Source: Porogramme epimiltina
Lineage: Eukaryota; Basidiomycota; Agaricomycetes; Polyporales; Polyporaceae
Direction of reading: 5' to 3'
Assembly: GCA_900155495.1 (NCBI GenBank)
Contig: FTLJ01000109.1
Coordinates: forward strand, 1 to 64,000
DNA: 64,000 nt
Shown here: in pieces, positions 53,843 to 64,000 of the stretch
Layout of the letters: every line of letters starts with the position of its first letter
How positions within the stretch are numbered: the stretch's first letter is position 1
Made by a program: the position numbers and the translations under genes
Notes under the pieces: generated by a model
What the model was told of the DNA's origin: nothing
The model's input: the letters and a program-made list of their open reading frames with translations, nothing else
Databases searched by the model: none

Positions 53843-54937
53843 CTAGTGCGAAGAGGGTCCCAACGGGCGAGATCGAACGAGGGCATCCTATGATTATTTC
53901 CTACTTCCAAGAATATGAGAAAGAAGGAATGAAGCCGGGTAGGGACAGCTACACATATCTGCTTCCGACCCAGGTGTAATCACGATTTAAGAACTTCACA
54001 TACCTTTTAGAGACTAAACATTCGATGACCGCATAGACCTCGTTTAGGACGACCGTCACCTGTGACTAATGCGAATGTCTTCGGAAGGGTGTTCGTCTCG
54101 CTCCGTGAGGTGAACGGTAGAACCTGCGTAAGCACAGCACCATGTTAGCAATTTTCGTACATGTTGGACGAATGACATACATGTCTGTCAATGATCCCAC
54201 TTCAGACGTGACACCCTGCCTTGCACGGAGCCGAATAGGGCGGTTATTGTTAGTTGCATCCTCTCTATGAGCTGCATTCGATGCAGTTGCTGTTCAGACC
54301 GTGAGTTTGCGTGTATAGAACCATATGGAACAGAGCGGGTGCAAAGTGGAGACCGCTCAGCTCGAAACCACGTATGCACAAGGCTGAGGATGGACTCACG
54401 TCGAAATGCTGGCAACTCCACATCAACAGCCCAGGCAGGGACCTAAAGCCTAAAGTACACCTGCAACGGGCGACAGCTGACGTGCAAGGGGGCCTCTCAC
54501 GTCCTCGGAGGGTATATCCATCTTGGGTAGTATATTCAACATCGATAGGAGCGGGTATTCCGTATGGCGGGTGCCTCGCGTCTCGTTGGGCGGCCAAAAC
54601 CTAAATCCACCAGCTCTAAAGCCTCTTGTTGGCGGGTGGTACCTGAGGCCGGTCCACATCGCGACGATGTGCCTCTGTACTTGATACGGGAACGTCATAC
54701 AAGGCGAAGAGGGGCCAGGACGCCTCTTCATGACCGACAGCGCAGGACACGTACGCGACTCGAAATGCAATATATAAGACACACAACGGACCTGCAATAC
54801 TCTCATCAGCACGGACCCGCAGTGAACTCAACAACCCACTTACCAGTGACTACAGTGAGATTATCCGCCCGTCATGATACTTCTGTTACCACTGACGACG
54901 CCTCTTGCTAGCTTCTAGTTCCATCAAATCGTCAACT
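53843..54937. other. Intergenic, divergent promoters
   Basis: About 1.1 kb between two divergent genes for secreted proteins. A TATATAA at 54771-54777 may serve the small cysteine-rich gene. Minus frames at 54265-54810 overlap one another and have no motif. Confidence 0.45.
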
Positions 54938-55203
54938 ATGCAGCCCACTACAATCCTCGCACTCGTCCTGGCCATTTCCGCCACCGCGTTCGCGATTCCA
55001 GAACCCACCTTGAGCCTTCCGCCCATGCCGTGCTCAGGCGAGGGTGACCCCTGCTCGAACGAAGGGCCACTCATGTGCTGTAACGACCAAAACCTGTTCT
55101 GCAACGCCCCGATCGCTGGGCAGGCCGGTGTATGTCTTCTCAAAATGTTGTGTAGGCCGAATGCTTACTCATATCCCTTCGCCAGTTTTGCAAGCAGAAC
55201 TAA
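54938..55203 (+). CDS. Small secreted six-cysteine protein, knottin-like spacing
   Basis: Two exons (54938-55129 and 55186-55203; GTATGT..CGCCAG, 56 nt, phase 0) give 69 aa. The first 20 residues are a signal peptide (MQPTTILALVLAISATAFAI). The mature part has exactly six cysteines spaced C-x6-C-x7-C-C-x6-C-x10-C, the C-C-CC-C-C order of the inhibitor-cystine-knot framework. The last cysteine is supplied only by the second exon (F-C-K-Q-N and stop), which supports the intron. Read unspliced, the frame would run to 55270 with no matching cysteine pattern. Such proteins in basidiomycetes are usually orphan small secreted proteins; activity cannot be inferred. Confidence 0.72.
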
Positions 55204-55341
55204 GGACGGATGCCAGTTAACAGAAGGGCAAGTGGAGCACTCACGGGGAAAGCTCAGAGGAATGTTGTAGGATGATGTGCTTGCAATGTGATTTCCTTTT
55301 GTCCTCCCTCCCTTGTGCTGCGGTTTTGGTCCACGTTGAAG

Positions 55342-56301
55342 TAGGGCCGTTCAAAGTTGGCCGTAGCACGCAGCCGCCCGTAGCACCGTAGCTCGTAGCC
55401 GCCCGTAGCGCTTGTAGCCGCCCGTAGCACTGAGCGAGGGCCTAGCATCGCGCGCAGGGGGCGCGAGGGCGCGAGGGGCGCGAGGGGCTCGCGCGCGACA
55501 CGATGATGCGCACCTTGCACCCCGTGTAGATATCATAGCATTAGGTAACTATTAAGGGAGATGAACAACTCGAAATAGCAAGAAATAGCCGTCAAAAGTC
55601 GCACTTGTAACGCCGACTTTTTGCTGATGGGCCCGCCCCCGCCCGCCCGCCCTGTAAATATATGCTACATATTCTGGAGACATTGCGTGGGGCGGAATCA
55701 TGATACCTCCCACTAGAAAGGCTATTGTTCGGCATGGCGACGCAGCGTGCCCCGCTTATGACCTCTTTTGCAGAACCCTTGCCACTTGTACGTCTGAGTA
55801 GTAAATTGTGTAGACTACAAGGACTACAGGATGAGAATAGAGCCCGGACTCCCGAAGCGAAAGAGCGATCCCAGGACGATCTTGGTATGGAGGGCGGTGG
55901 TGGGTTTCTGGGTACTATGACCGTCGTCTGACGTGGCAGAAACATGTGAGCCCGAGGCGCACATATGCATGATACTATTACTAGTATAGTCTCGTATAAA
56001 ATACACCATTGTATAAGGTCCCATTTCTCTCCTTGTCTCGGCGCAGGCTAGTCCCCCGATTGCACGCATGGACATATAAATTTCGCGCACGGTATCTCCA
56101 GGCTAGATATCTACACTGGGTACGGTGAGGTGCGCAATATCATCTCGCGCGCGCGCCCCTCGCGCCCCTCGCGCCCTCGCGCCCCCTGCGCGCGATGCTA
56201 GGCCCTCGCTCAGTGCTACGGGCGGCTACAAGCGCTACGGGCGGCTACGAGCTACGGTGCTACGGGCGGCTGCGTGCTACGGCCAACTTTGAACGGCCCT
56301 A
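55342..56301. mobile_element. Non-autonomous TIR element with about 145-bp perfect terminal inverted repeats
   Basis: The sequence starting GGGCCGTTCAAAGTTGGCC at 55344 recurs in perfect reverse complement ending at 56299, identical for about 145 bp and similar for about 45 more. TA flanks both ends (55342-55343 and 56300-56301), fitting a TA target duplication. The inverted repeats are built from GTAGC...CCGCCC subunits followed by a GC-only block (GGGGCGCGAGGGCGCGAGG). The 600-bp interior has no transposase-like frame. It sits just downstream of the small cysteine-rich gene. Superfamily is uncertain: TA duplication suggests Tc1/mariner-like mobilisation, but such long TIRs are also seen in Mutator-like elements. 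Confidence 0.85.
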
Positions 56302-56628
56302 GTATCTATCCTTCATCTAATCCTGCTATCTGGAAAGGCTGGGTCGGCACGTGACCGCGACGCGACAAAGGAGCGGGATTTGAAATATAGCATCCTGAGA
56401 CATACCTCAGCCACAGTCGCGTTTAAGCAGACCACAACCCCCCTTCGTCTTTCTTTCCCTCAGACCACGTCCTCTTCCCTTTGTACCCTCTCATATATCT
56501 ACCCCACCTGCTTTCCACGAGCGCATCCACGAGTCACTATCAAGAGTAGGTTTCGCAGTAGTGATATGATAACATGTGTACCTCCGCTCACCTATCCACT
56601 CCCGTCTACCAACAGACCATACAACACA
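56302..56628. other. Intergenic upstream of orphan acidic protein
   Basis: About 330 bp of pyrimidine-rich promoter sequence; no gene. Confidence 0.45.
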
Positions 56629-58198
56629 ATGACCACTATCACCACCGCGCAAACACTCCTGCTGGACATCCTCAGCCGCCCCATCTCTAAACACTCCAAG
56701 GACATCACCTGCCTCCGAACCGACACACCACGGTCCTTCCCTGCGCTGAGCGGGCCCAGTGGGGCGGACATCGAGGCTCGAGTTCAAACTCACGGAGCGG
56801 GAAAGTGGCACACCGCTGACCACACCCTCCGGTGGTTGAAGGACGTGAGTACTCACCGCTCCTTCCATTTCTCCACCACGCGCCGACTGTTTGCCCATCG
56901 TCCAAACCACCCCGACCGGAGCTGACTCGTCGCTGCAGCCGTACGCGTGGGGCATGCACGACGCCCCCCTCTTCGCCCCCATCGTGCAACCTCTCGCGCG
57001 CCTGGAGCCGGGGGAGGTGTATGTTCCTACTTGCGGCAGGGCCGGGAGTGAACCGGTCGGCGCCGGCCGCGATGGGCTCCGCTTTTGCAAGAACAAGAGC
57101 CGGTCGAGGTGGCCTTCGGCGGCGGGCCAGTCCAACTGCAGACTTGGGGACGTTGACGAGGCAACCGGCGCAATGAAACATATCGGGTACGAAAGGTGTC
57201 TTCCAGTGCGCGGCGCAGCGAAGAGCTTCACCGAGACGCAAGGAGAGCGGGTCTGCTTTCATCCGAACGCCGACCTACTTCGCGAATCGGCCGGTGGCGA
57301 GGTAAGTGTCCTTCAAGCGTCTGAGGTTGAGCTCCTGCTGAAGCGTTGTCCACAGTTGCGTGCTGAAGTCGCAGATGACAAGGTCTCGATCGCCTCGACA
57401 GACGGAACACCTGTAGACGAGGAGGCCGCAGTCAATCCTGTGGTCTTCATGGACTTCTCCTTCGTGGAGCGTTTTTCTTCCGAGGACGATGCGGATACAA
57501 TCCTCAGGCATCCCGGGACATACCTCGACCTTCGCTTCCTTGACGACATCGACGAGGAAACTACCCCGCGCCAAGCCCAACCCCACTCGTCCCCACTCCC
57601 TGCACCATTCGTATCCCTCCCGCCGCCCCTAACCCGCTCGGGGTCCATGTCAAGCAGTGAGGGAAGTCCAGACCGCACGACGCTGGGCTCACTTTACAGT
57701 GAATGCCGCAGCCATCGGAACTGTGCGTTGACCTGCCGGGCCCGGAACCGGACTTCCTCCACCACTACCTCCGTGGTCGCCTCTGCGGGTACCAGCCGCG
57801 CCTCCTCTGCGTTCCGCAACGCCGACAAGACGCGACTGGTCGCCGGGGAGATCCCCTGGCAAGACTTCGTCGCCGCGCTCAGGGAGCGCATGGCCGAGGC
57901 CCGCGCTGCAGGGTGGATCGTCAGCGGGCTGACGGGCACAGAAGACGGCGACGACGACAGCGACGAGGAGTGTGCGCGCGTCGTGCCGCCCCCCGCGCGT
58001 TACGAGCCCCTTTGGCCGCCTTCCGCCGCGTGGTGTTGGGGTGCGAGACGTGGAATGTGGCCGGCGGAGCGCGAGCGACGCGTGGTGATGGAGGGCAGAA
58101 AGGGGAGGATCATCCAGGGCGGGCCTGGATACGTGTTCGGGAGCGGGTCGATGACGTTGTACGATGAGGATGATGAGGTTGTGCGAGTTCGATCTTAG
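56629..58198 (+). CDS. Hypothetical protein, no recognised domain
   Basis: Two or three exons. Exon 1 is 56629-56844 and joins to 56939 across a good intron (GTGAGT..CTGCAG with branch GCTGACT). A second likely intron, 57302-57355 (GTAAGT..CCACAG, branch CTGCTGAAG), is 54 nt and carries no stop, so it may be retained; spliced length 473 aa, unspliced 491. Notable blocks: HTLRWLKDPYAWGMHDAPLF, LEPGEVYVPTCGRAG, an acidic segment with FMDFSFVERFSSEDDADTIL, and a Trp-rich C-terminal part (LWPPSAAWCWGARRGMW). No signal peptide or membrane segment. The ATG at 56629 follows a clean ACACA context. Function unknown. Confidence 0.65.
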
Positions 58199-58530
58199 GG
58201 GAGGCGCATAGGGGTCAGAAAAGGACATAGGGCATAGAGTCTTCGAATCCTTACCAGCGACCTAGAGCCTGCAGAGCAGGACACAAGCTCGATGTGTTGC
58301 AATAAAAGAGTTGCATATCGATATATTGTCCGCTCTGATCGCATTAGACACTCTGTGCGGACGACAAGCGTAAGTTAAGGCGGCGAGGCGAAGAGACTGA
58401 AGAGAGGACGGAAGAGAGGAGTGGTAAGGGAATGGGTTCGGCATATGGAGTCTGGGAGAAGAGAGCAGTAAGGAGATTACCTCATCATGATAGTGCACTC
58501 TGTACTAATGTGGACGGATCCCATCATATC
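58199..58530. other. Intergenic upstream of tRNA-Arg
   Basis: About 330 bp, 3' region of the orphan gene; no gene seen. Confidence 0.5.
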
Positions 58531-58609
58531 GGCCGCCTGGCGTAATGGCAACGCGTCTGACTACGATTGGGTAATCAGGAGATTGCAGGTTCGACCCCTG
58601 CGGTGGTCA
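58531..58609 (+). tRNA. tRNA-Arg (ACG) with a 7-nt intron
   Basis: Acceptor stem GGCCGCC pairs with GGTGGTC (two G-U pairs), discriminator A. D arm GCG/CGC; anticodon stem TCTGA/TCAGG; loop CTACGA then A with anticodon AC G at 58563-58565. A 7-nt intron (58567-58573) follows position 37. The T arm is GCAGG-TTCGACC-CCTGC. Confidence 0.88.
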
Positions 58610-58974
58610 TGTGAAAGTAATATTTTGCTCAAAATAGGTGATGCCCAGAATATAAACAAACCGTGTACGCCAACAATGATCAAGGCAGCGCCGAGGCCGG
58701 AAGCAGTTCCGGCATCACCTTTTGTCCAACTCACAACTTTCTTTGACCCGACGAAGCCCCCACGGTCAGCTCAGCTCCGGCGCCGCTGCACTGGGAAGGG
58801 TGTCAAAGTTGATAGATCGAAGCACTTAACAGAGTCAGCCTCCTGACCGCTTCCGCCACATCACAGTTTTCCTAGCGCTACGCTCAGCAGCGCAGCAGGA
58901 TATGAGAACACCTTGTGGGCTTGCAGCATCCCCAATGAACCGAGGGAAGCTCCCCTATTCTCGTGTTCTTCATC
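58610..58974. other. Intergenic between tRNA-Arg and membrane protein 1
   Basis: About 365 bp; promoter of the membrane protein gene. No gene seen. Confidence 0.5.
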
Positions 58975-60322
58975 ATGTCTCTCCTCGTGGACACAGCAGA
59001 ACTCGCTGGCATTGCGGTCGAGGGTCCCCTCTACGGTATGGTCCCAGTACTCGCGTCCCTATGCAGCAAAGAGCGCTGACCTCTTGGAACATTCGAATCA
59101 GGCATATTCTTGTGTATGTTCACGGTGTGCGGTTATGACCTCTATCGCCGCGCAGCCCGTAAGGAGACGAGGATAAGCTGGCCGATGGCTGTCACAGGGA
59201 TCTCACTCATTTTGCTCGCCACCGCTCGTTTCATACTCAACATAACTTATGTCTTCCTCGCCTTCATCCACCATGGTGACCACCGAGCAGAGCGCATTGC
59301 ATTCTTCCATGACCTCACGCAGCCGGTGTTCATTGCAAGGCACTGTGTATTCCTCGTTGTACAGCTTGTCGGGGACTCGTTCGTGGTACGTTTTCACTGC
59401 GATGTCATTGCAAACGTTGCTCACTGCCATGCCGAGCAGATATACCGATGCTGGGTGGTATGGGGGAACGCTCTATGGGTCGTCATCGTCCCTATCATTC
59501 TTACGGTTATCAGTACAGGTACAAGAACACAGACCATTCTGCACTGAAGTGGGGCTTAGCTTACCATGGAGCTTCTAGCGTCGGGGTCCTATACTGTGTG
59601 GACATTCAACCATTTACCCAATCAGACGGAATTGTCGCAGGCTCTGTGGCTTAAGCTATGCTTCGGTCTGAGCCTCGCAGGCAACGCACTTGCCACTTGT
59701 ACGTCTGCGATTCTCATGCAGCCCCACTAGCAGACTTCTCAAAGCAAGCGCAGCGTTGCTAGCCTACCGAATATGGTCCATTGACCGCGAGGTTCAAAGG
59801 GCCATGCCTTCGAGCACGACGTCACTCATGCCCGTCGTACGCATCATCCTTGAGAGCGGTCTCATCAACGTCGCGTACCTGTTCACGTTCGTGCTGGTGG
59901 TCGAGTTCGGCTCGCAGGCATTCGAGCTCGTGTGCGACATGGTCAGTCCCTTTATAGGCAGTCCATCGCTCGGCTCCGCATCTGCCACGGCTCCACGCTC
60001 TAACCGTCTCCTTCTCCAGGGTGTCTCACTTACCGGTATCGTGTTCACCATCGTCATCCTTCGTGCCGGACTACGTAGGCATGACGCTACGATGTACACC
60101 ACGAAGCACATCACATTCCCATGGAAGATCACCAACATCAGCAAACACGTTGGTCTAGAGGAATCGGGTGATCTACAGTTTGCGGCACAGCGTACGGTCT
60201 CCCTGACGGCCTCTTCGGAGACCAACTCTGTGGATGCAACGATGCCAACAGAGGACTTCGAATTCCGTTCACGCGACGAGGAAGAGAAGACACTCGACTG
60301 CGCGATGGGCCTGTCCGCATAA
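58975..60322 (+). CDS. Fungal seven-helix integral membrane protein (copy 1)
   Basis: Six exons (58975-59035, 59102-59385, 59440-59518, 59579-59698, 59754-59941, 60020-60322) give 344 aa. About seven hydrophobic segments are visible, including GIFLCMFTVCGYDLY, AVTGISLILLATARFILNIT, WVVIVPIILTVIS, and two late helices around VAYLFTFVLVVEF and LTGIVFTIVILRAGL. Conserved marks are Y-R-C-W-V-V-W-G after helix 3 and A-Y-R-I-W near helix 5, typical of the large mushroom membrane family annotated DUF6533/DUF6534-like. The cytosolic tail is acidic. The last intron (59942-60019) is 78 nt without a stop and could be retained. It is tandem with a paralogue 504 bp downstream; ligand or transport role unknown. 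Confidence 0.8.
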
Positions 60323-60826
60323 GCGCATGAGGCGCTACTCAGCTGCGAACTGCCGGAGGGCCGTCGAAGTGGCTGGCGCTTATCTGACCATGCATGTAAG
60401 ATGTCGAGATGTTGCTTTCAGCTACTCGCACTGGTGAGCATAGTTGATCTGATGGCCCGTCGCAGGATGTCGATGTACACTTATACAGTAGCTGTACCAT
60501 ATGCATCGTACGGGTCCTGATAGGACCCGCGTTCCGTCGATCTGCCCTGAGGCTTCTTTTCGCAAGTCCGTCCGCGGCCATCCAACGTGCACGTCAGAAG
60601 CCCCAAACCAATCTTTGACCACAGTGGCGGAACCCGTGTAAACGCTCTTGCACCTGAGAATAATCAATGATGAGAAGCCCTCTCGTCGCGTCTCAAATGT
60701 CTTCTCGGCTTAAATGCGGTCTGTCGGACAACAGGGGACCTTCCGGCACACCCCCCCTTCAGCCCCCTCCGGCTCCCCATCCCTCCACTCGGTCGTGTCC
60801 GTACAGGCCTTCGAGCGGGATACACC
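60323..60826. other. Intergenic between tandem membrane protein genes
   Basis: About 500 bp; no gene supported. Holds the promoter of copy 2. Confidence 0.5.
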
Positions 60827-62267
60827 ATGCCCATGCTCATTGATGTCGCGCAATTGGCAGGGATTGTGATTGAGGGACCTCTTTACGGTACGCCCACTAC
60901 CTCATCGTCAGAATTCCTGGGCTGACGTGCCTCCGTTTGTTGGGCACTTTCCCTCAATGCTGTACTCGCTTCATTATTTCACTACCCACCGGCATACTCA
61001 GGCGTGTTTTTCTGTCTGTTCCTTACATCCGGCTATGACCTCTACAACCGCAGGAGGCGTGGCGACACAGAACTGAACTGGCCAATGATCGTCACCGGGG
61101 TCTCCCTCATTGTCCTTGCGACAATCCGATTCACTTTGGATGTGACATACATCTTCGTGGCTTTCATCAAGCATGACCCGCGGGAGGCGCGGCTCGCCTT
61201 TCTCGAAGACGTTCATGTCGAGCTTTTCATCGCGAAGCACTCCACGTTGCTCACAGCTCTCTTAATTGGTGATTGCTTCATGGTACGTCAACACACGCCT
61301 CCGACACCCTTGTTCTGTCCTGAACTCCTCCGATAGGCATACCGGTGCTGGGTAGTATGGGGAAAGAAATATTGGATACCTGTCATACCTGTACTGTCTT
61401 CTGTCGCTGGCACGAGTAAGAGGCATGCTATTTTCATGCGTTCGACTCCTCATATAACCCTTCTCCCTTGGCAGCATGCGGCGCATTCACGCTTTGGGCA
61501 TATACCCACTTGCCCGACGAGAACATCTTCACTGAGGTGAACATCCTCAAAATCTGTTTCATTCTAAGTCTGGTATCGAATGCGCTCTCAACTTGTGAGC
61601 CATTATTCCCACCTTACTCAAACCTCTTACTGACACCACTTCCACAAGCTCTCATAGCATTCCGGATCTGGTGGATCAACCGCCAGCGTGCGGATGCCCT
61701 ACATGCAGCAGGAAGCAGCAGCAGCAGCACAACCCCAATCATTCGCATTGTACTCGAGAGTGGGATCATGAACGCTGCCTTCCTCTTCGCCTTCGTCATG
61801 ATGCTCGTCACCAACTCGCCGAGCCTCGAACTTGTGTCTGAAATGGTGGGCGCTCTCTCCATAGACCGCTCTCATAGCCCCTTCTCACCCTGCTTTTCGT
61901 GTCGCAGAGCGTGCCCGTCACCGGCCTCGTCTTCTGCATCGTCATCTTCCGCGTCGGCCTCAGGCAGCGGGGCGACTCTGAGCACTACACTGCGAACAGC
62001 TCGCACGGCGGTGCCGGTGTCCCCCCGACACGCATCAGCTGGGCTCCAGGGAAGGTTACCGGAGGCACCGGCCTCTCCGGGAGGCACGCTTCAGTGCACG
62101 TGTCGACGACGCGCACGAGTAAAGCCGATCCTACCCCACAGTCACGCTCGTTCTCGGTCCATGGGCTGTCGCCGTACGCGAACCAGGAAGCGAGGCGAAG
62201 CGACTTGGACGACATCGAGATGGAGTTCAAGTCGCCTGGAGATCCGAAAGGAGTGTACGCTGTGTAG
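60827..62267 (+). CDS. Fungal seven-helix integral membrane protein (copy 2)
   Basis: Six exons (60827-60887, 61002-61282, 61337-61415, 61475-61594, 61649-61845, 61908-62267) give 365 aa. Exons 1, 3 and 4 have exactly the same lengths as in copy 1 (61, 79 and 120 nt), and every intron is in the same place. Sequence marks are shared: LAGIVIEGPLYG, SGYDLYNRR, MIVTGVSLIVLATIRFTLDV, Y-R-C-W-V-V-W-G, LIAFRIWW, TGLVFCIVIFRVGL. The tail is longer, rich in Ser/Thr/Arg, and ends acidic (LDDIEMEFKSPGDPKGVYAV). Tandem duplication is clear. Role unknown; a receptor- or transporter-like topology is only an inference. Confidence 0.82.
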
Positions 62268-62720
62268 ATACATGGGTTGGACTACGGATGGTGCTATTTT
62301 ATTTGCGATACCCCTCACTTCGCTGTTGTTGTACTCCATTGTTGCTCTCTTAGTCGTTGTAGAAGATCGCTTTCGTGTTACCATCATACGACTAGACCTA
62401 CGGCTCCTCCTTTGTGAAATAATAAGAGTGAAATCACTAAATCTCGAGCGTTGAACTCGGGTGATAGCGTGTTCAAACACTTGCAACTTGCCCACTCCGC
62501 GAAAAGGGTAGGAACAATGACGGCTTCCCAAAATAGCTCAATTCCAAAAACAGCTACTCTTCGCAGGGTACATAATAACCAATCAATACAATCTCTTCTC
62601 ACTCGCACGCGAGTACCAACAAGGATCTAACCCATCAGCGCATACATGGATTTTACCCAACTTCTTCCTTGCATAAGACCGAAGACGGACTGAATTCTAT
62701 ACAAGCGATCAACGTATCGC
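62268..62720. other. Convergent intergenic gap
   Basis: About 450 bp between membrane protein copy 2 (+) and the peroxidase (-). No gene seen. Confidence 0.5.
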
Positions 62721-63950
<1,230 letters not shown>

Positions 63951-64000
63951 CTACCATGAGGTGAGCAAATGCTTAATATCAGAGAAAACAGTGATAGCCT
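63951..64000 (-). other. Intron of the peroxidase gene at the window edge
   Basis: On the minus strand the last 50 bases end in CATGGTAG, a 3' splice site directly before the D-G-S-I exon, so the gene continues past the window. Confidence 0.75.

Noticed and set aside
55260..55520. Coding frames inside the left arm of the TIR element
   Set aside because: They exist only because of the repeated GC-rich units, and the mirror frames appear in the right arm.

Overview
The window is nuclear DNA from a wood- or litter-decaying basidiomycete (Agaricomycetes; a Polyporales-like white-rot fungus fits best). The evidence is dense short introns of about 45-100 nt with GT/GC..AG borders and CTRAY-like branch sites, a class II haem peroxidase, an exo-polygalacturonase, a FunK1 kinase, expanded BTB genes and intron-containing tRNAs. 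The species assignment is inference.

Layout. About 1-36 kb is an accessory island of nine related double-BTB genes: two tandem on + (1.4-7 kb), single genes on - at 9.4, 16, 22 and 24 kb, and three in tandem on - at 30-36 kb. Between them lie a nine-exon exo-polygalacturonase, an unknown two-pass membrane protein, a large FunK1 kinase, a compact C2H2 zinc-finger gene, a BTB relic, a TA-flanked AT-rich element, and one core gene, HMG-CoA synthase (27.2-29.0 kb). Eight of the nine BTB genes end in a phase-0 intron followed by a last exon that is only 3-5 codons long in six of them, most often ending in Arg/Lys-Ile.

About 37-51 kb is more conserved: the ATP-dependent NAD(P)HX dehydratase, tRNA-Pro(CGG), the large TPR subunit of TFIIIC, a pair of small genes sharing a W-x-A-Y...P-W-P-P motif, an alpha/beta hydrolase and a DUF4419 protein with an apparent one-base frameshift near its start. 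About 52-64 kb holds a secreted repeat protein with dibasic sites, a small secreted six-cysteine protein, a 956-bp element with very long terminal inverted repeats, an orphan acidic protein, tRNA-Arg(ACG), a tandem pair of seven-helix membrane proteins and the 3' part of a short manganese-peroxidase-like gene cut by the window edge.

No operons are expected here. The BTB genes are probably adaptor or scaffold proteins made by local duplication; their partners cannot be read from the sequence. Exon models were built by hand from splice signals, frame continuity and comparison among paralogues inside the window; all are predictions.
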